From: DATDAW01 sp036524675
GTDB lineage: Bacteria; Verrucomicrobiota; Verrucomicrobiia; Chthoniobacterales; DASVRZ01
DNA length: 6,652 bases
Direction of reading: 5' to 3'
NCBI GenBank assembly: GCA_036524675.1
Contig: DATDBU010000098.1
Coordinates: 1-6,652, forward strand
Every line of letters starts with the position of its first letter. Within the stretch, counting starts at the first letter, position 1. Both the position numbers and the translations under genes were made by a program. A model generated the notes under the pieces. The model was not told the origin of the DNA. It searched no databases and saw only the letters and a program-made list of their open reading frames with translations. This document shows, one piece after another, positions 5,377 to 6,652 of this stretch.

Positions 5377-6207
5377 ATGAACACACAGACAACAACATTC
5401 GAAGACAGAAAACATACGCCGGCGCATCCCATCGTCTCTCCGGAAGAATGGCTGGCCGCCCGCAAGGAACTACTCAGTAAGGAGAAGGAATTTACCCGGT
5501 TTCGCGACCGGCTAACTGCAGAGCGTCGCGAATTGCCGTGGGTGAGAGTTGAAAAAAACTATATTTTTGATGGACCTGAGGGGCGAGTGACGCTTGCGGA
5601 TCTTTTTGAGGGACGCAGTCAGTTGATTGTTTACCATTTCATGTTTGGTCCCGGATGGGAAGAGGGGTGCGTGGGTTGCTCATTCCTGGCTGATCACCTC
5701 GAAGGCGCCCTGATGCATCTCCAGCATCACGACGTATCGCTTGCCGTCGTCTCGCGTGCGCCGTTGCGGGAGATCGAAGCGTTTAAAAGACGCATGGAGT
5801 GGGACTTCAAGTGGGTGTCGTCATTCTGGAGCGACTTCAACTTCGACTTTTATGTGTCGTTCACGAAGGAGGAGGCAGCGAAGGGGAAGGTTTACTACAA
5901 CTACGCTCTGCGCGATTTCCAGGTCGAGGAACTCTCGGGAACGAGTGTGTTTTACAGGGACGAGCATGGGGAGATTTTCCATACGTATTCGGCATATGCC
6001 CGTGGGGATGAACAGCTGCTGGGTGCCTATCACTTCCTCGAACTCACACCCAAGGGCCGCAATGAAACCGGGCCGTCTTTTGACCTGACGGATTGGGTGC
6101 GGCATCATGACAGGTATGGCGCCGGGGGCTCTGTCGACTCGACCGGGCGGTACGTCGCTGCGAAGGAATCGGACGCCTGCTGCCATTCGGAAATAGGTCG
6201 TGCATAA
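5377..6207 (+). CDS. DUF899 family thioredoxin-like protein
   Basis: A 276-residue member of the DUF899 family, which has a thioredoxin-like fold; its substrate is not known. Family features are HPIVSPEEWLAARKELLSKE (17-36), RRELPWVRVEKNYIFDGPEG (50-69), LADLFEGRSQLIVYHFMFGP (73-92), the CVGC motif (98-101) at the place of a thioredoxin CXXC, DFNFDFYVSF, then SVFYRDEHGEIFHTYSAYARG and WVRHHDRYG. The C-terminus carries vicinal Cys residues in DACCHSE (C268, C269). Start is ATG 5377, which fits the usual family N-terminus and has GAGAAG 10 nt upstream. The frame is open far upstream, and an ATG at 5287 would add 30 residues including CRVPCPEC, but that stretch does not look like the family. The gene diverges from arsR across the shared control region. 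A role in redox or arsenic defence is possible; many DUF899 genes occur without ars genes. Confidence 0.9.
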   Translation: MNTQTTTFEDRKHTPAHPIVSPEEWLAARKELLSKEKEFTRFRDRLTAERRELPWVRVEKNYIFDGPEGRVTLADLFEGRSQLIVYHFMFGPGWEEGCVGCSFLADHLEGALMHLQHHDVSLAVVSRAPLREIEAFKRRMEWDFKWVSSFWSDFNFDFYVSFTKEEAAKGKVYYNYALRDFQVEELSGTSVFYRDEHGEIFHTYSAYARGDEQLLGAYHFLELTPKGRNETGPSFDLTDWVRHHDRYGAGGSVDSTGRYVAAKESDACCHSEIGRA

Positions 6208-6251
6208 CAACGGACACACCTTCGGAAACTCAGGCAAACTAAACTCTATTC

Positions 6252-6614
6252 ATGAGCACCAAAACGACCTCTTCCGATTACATGGTTATTTCTCGAGGTG
6301 AATGGGATAAATCGCTTTCCTCGGAAGAAATACAGAACGCCATCAGCCAGTTCTGGACCTGGTTCGAACGATTGAGCAATGAGCGCAAGATCAAAGGCGG
6401 ACACCGGCTCGCAGACGAGGGCAAAATTCTTGCCGGTAAAAAATCGGTCACTGATGGCCCGTTTGGAGAATCCAAAGAAGTCGTCGGGGGCTATTGGTTC
6501 ATGGTTGCGGACAGCCTCGAAGAAGCCGCGAAACTGGCTCAAGGCAACCCCTGTCTGGACTACGGCATCACCGTCGAAGTACGGCCTGTCATGACGAACC
6601 CCATGGAATCTTAG
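6252..6614 (+). CDS. YCII-related (DGPF domain) protein
   Basis: Small 120-residue cytoplasmic protein of the YCII/DGPF family, a ferredoxin-like alpha-beta fold of uncertain function. The hallmark DGPFGESKEVVGGYW lies at 68-82, preceded by FWTWFERLSNERKIKGGHRLADEGKILAGKK-type sequence (34-64) in which a family member places its central helix and strand, and followed by the AAKLAQGNPCLDYG helix (about 91-104) and EVRPV strand. Start is ATG 6252, 44 bp after the DUF899 stop and without a visible Shine-Dalgarno. Same strand and short gap make cotranscription with the DUF899 gene likely. Members are often beside ECF sigma-factor genes; none is visible in the few bases that remain. Confidence 0.9.
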   Translation: MSTKTTSSDYMVISRGEWDKSLSSEEIQNAISQFWTWFERLSNERKIKGGHRLADEGKILAGKKSVTDGPFGESKEVVGGYWFMVADSLEEAAKLAQGNPCLDYGITVEVRPVMTNPMES

Positions 6615-6629
6615 GAAAACGCTGATTTA

Positions 6630-6652
6630 ATGAACCACCAAGGCACCAAGAC
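6630..6652 (+). CDS. Possible start of a further gene (MNHQGTKT...), cut by the window edge
   Basis: An ATG at 6630 opens a frame reading MNHQGTKT to the window edge, 15 bp after the YCII stop. From memory, GxxExxY/four-helix-bundle (23S rRNA intervening-sequence type) proteins of Verrucomicrobiota and relatives commonly start with MNHQ-TK-TP. The underlying AACCACCAAGGCACCAAGAC string also occurs as an intergenic repeat near such genes, so this could be repeat rather than coding sequence. Eight codons cannot decide. Confidence 0.3.

Overview
The window holds an arsenic-resistance (ars) gene cluster with ordinary housekeeping-type genes on both sides. GC content is moderate to high. Start codons mostly lack a clear Shine-Dalgarno sequence. 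A paired GCGGCGGTC-type hairpin element sits between two genes. The right edge begins an ORF reading MNHQGTK, an opening I recall from GxxExxY/four-helix-bundle proteins in Verrucomicrobiota and related soil or freshwater bacteria. Together these suggest a member of Verrucomicrobiota or another PVC-type environmental bacterium; this is inference from style, not from a marker gene.

Layout. (1) 16-1230, plus strand: a full-length cyclopropane-fatty-acyl-phospholipid synthase, converging on the ars operon with only 26 bp between stop codons. (2) 1257-5208, minus strand, read right to left: arsR (GTG start, 5208), a first thioredoxin-type arsC, a 109-bp spacer with a REP-like double hairpin, a DUF6428-like protein with a cysteine-rich tail, the ACR3 arsenite permease, a thioredoxin reductase (trxB, arsT-like), and a second thioredoxin-type arsC. 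Apart from the REP-bearing spacer, gene gaps are only about 12-23 bp, as expected of one operon. (3) 5209-5376: a 168-bp divergent control region with overlapping AT-rich dyads of ArsR-operator type. (4) 5377-6207, plus strand: a DUF899 thioredoxin-like protein with a CVGC motif and a CC pair near its C-terminus. (5) 6252-6614, plus strand: a YCII/DGPF-domain protein. (6) 6630 to the edge: the first eight codons of a probable further gene.

How it works together. Arsenate is reduced by the two ArsC enzymes, both with the three-cysteine relay of the thioredoxin-coupled class. TrxB supplies NADPH electrons to a thioredoxin that recharges them. Acr3 exports the arsenite formed, and ArsR senses As(III) and derepresses the operon. 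The DUF6428-like protein has no known reaction; its cysteine tail suggests As(III) or metal binding. No classical thioredoxin gene is present, so the pathway must use a genomic trxA or, speculatively, the divergent DUF899 thioredoxin-fold protein.

The core system is known biology. The points most worth a second look are the DUF6428-like protein, the DUF899 gene sharing the ars control region, the REP-like element inside the operon, and the active-site His-to-Gln change in the CFA synthase.
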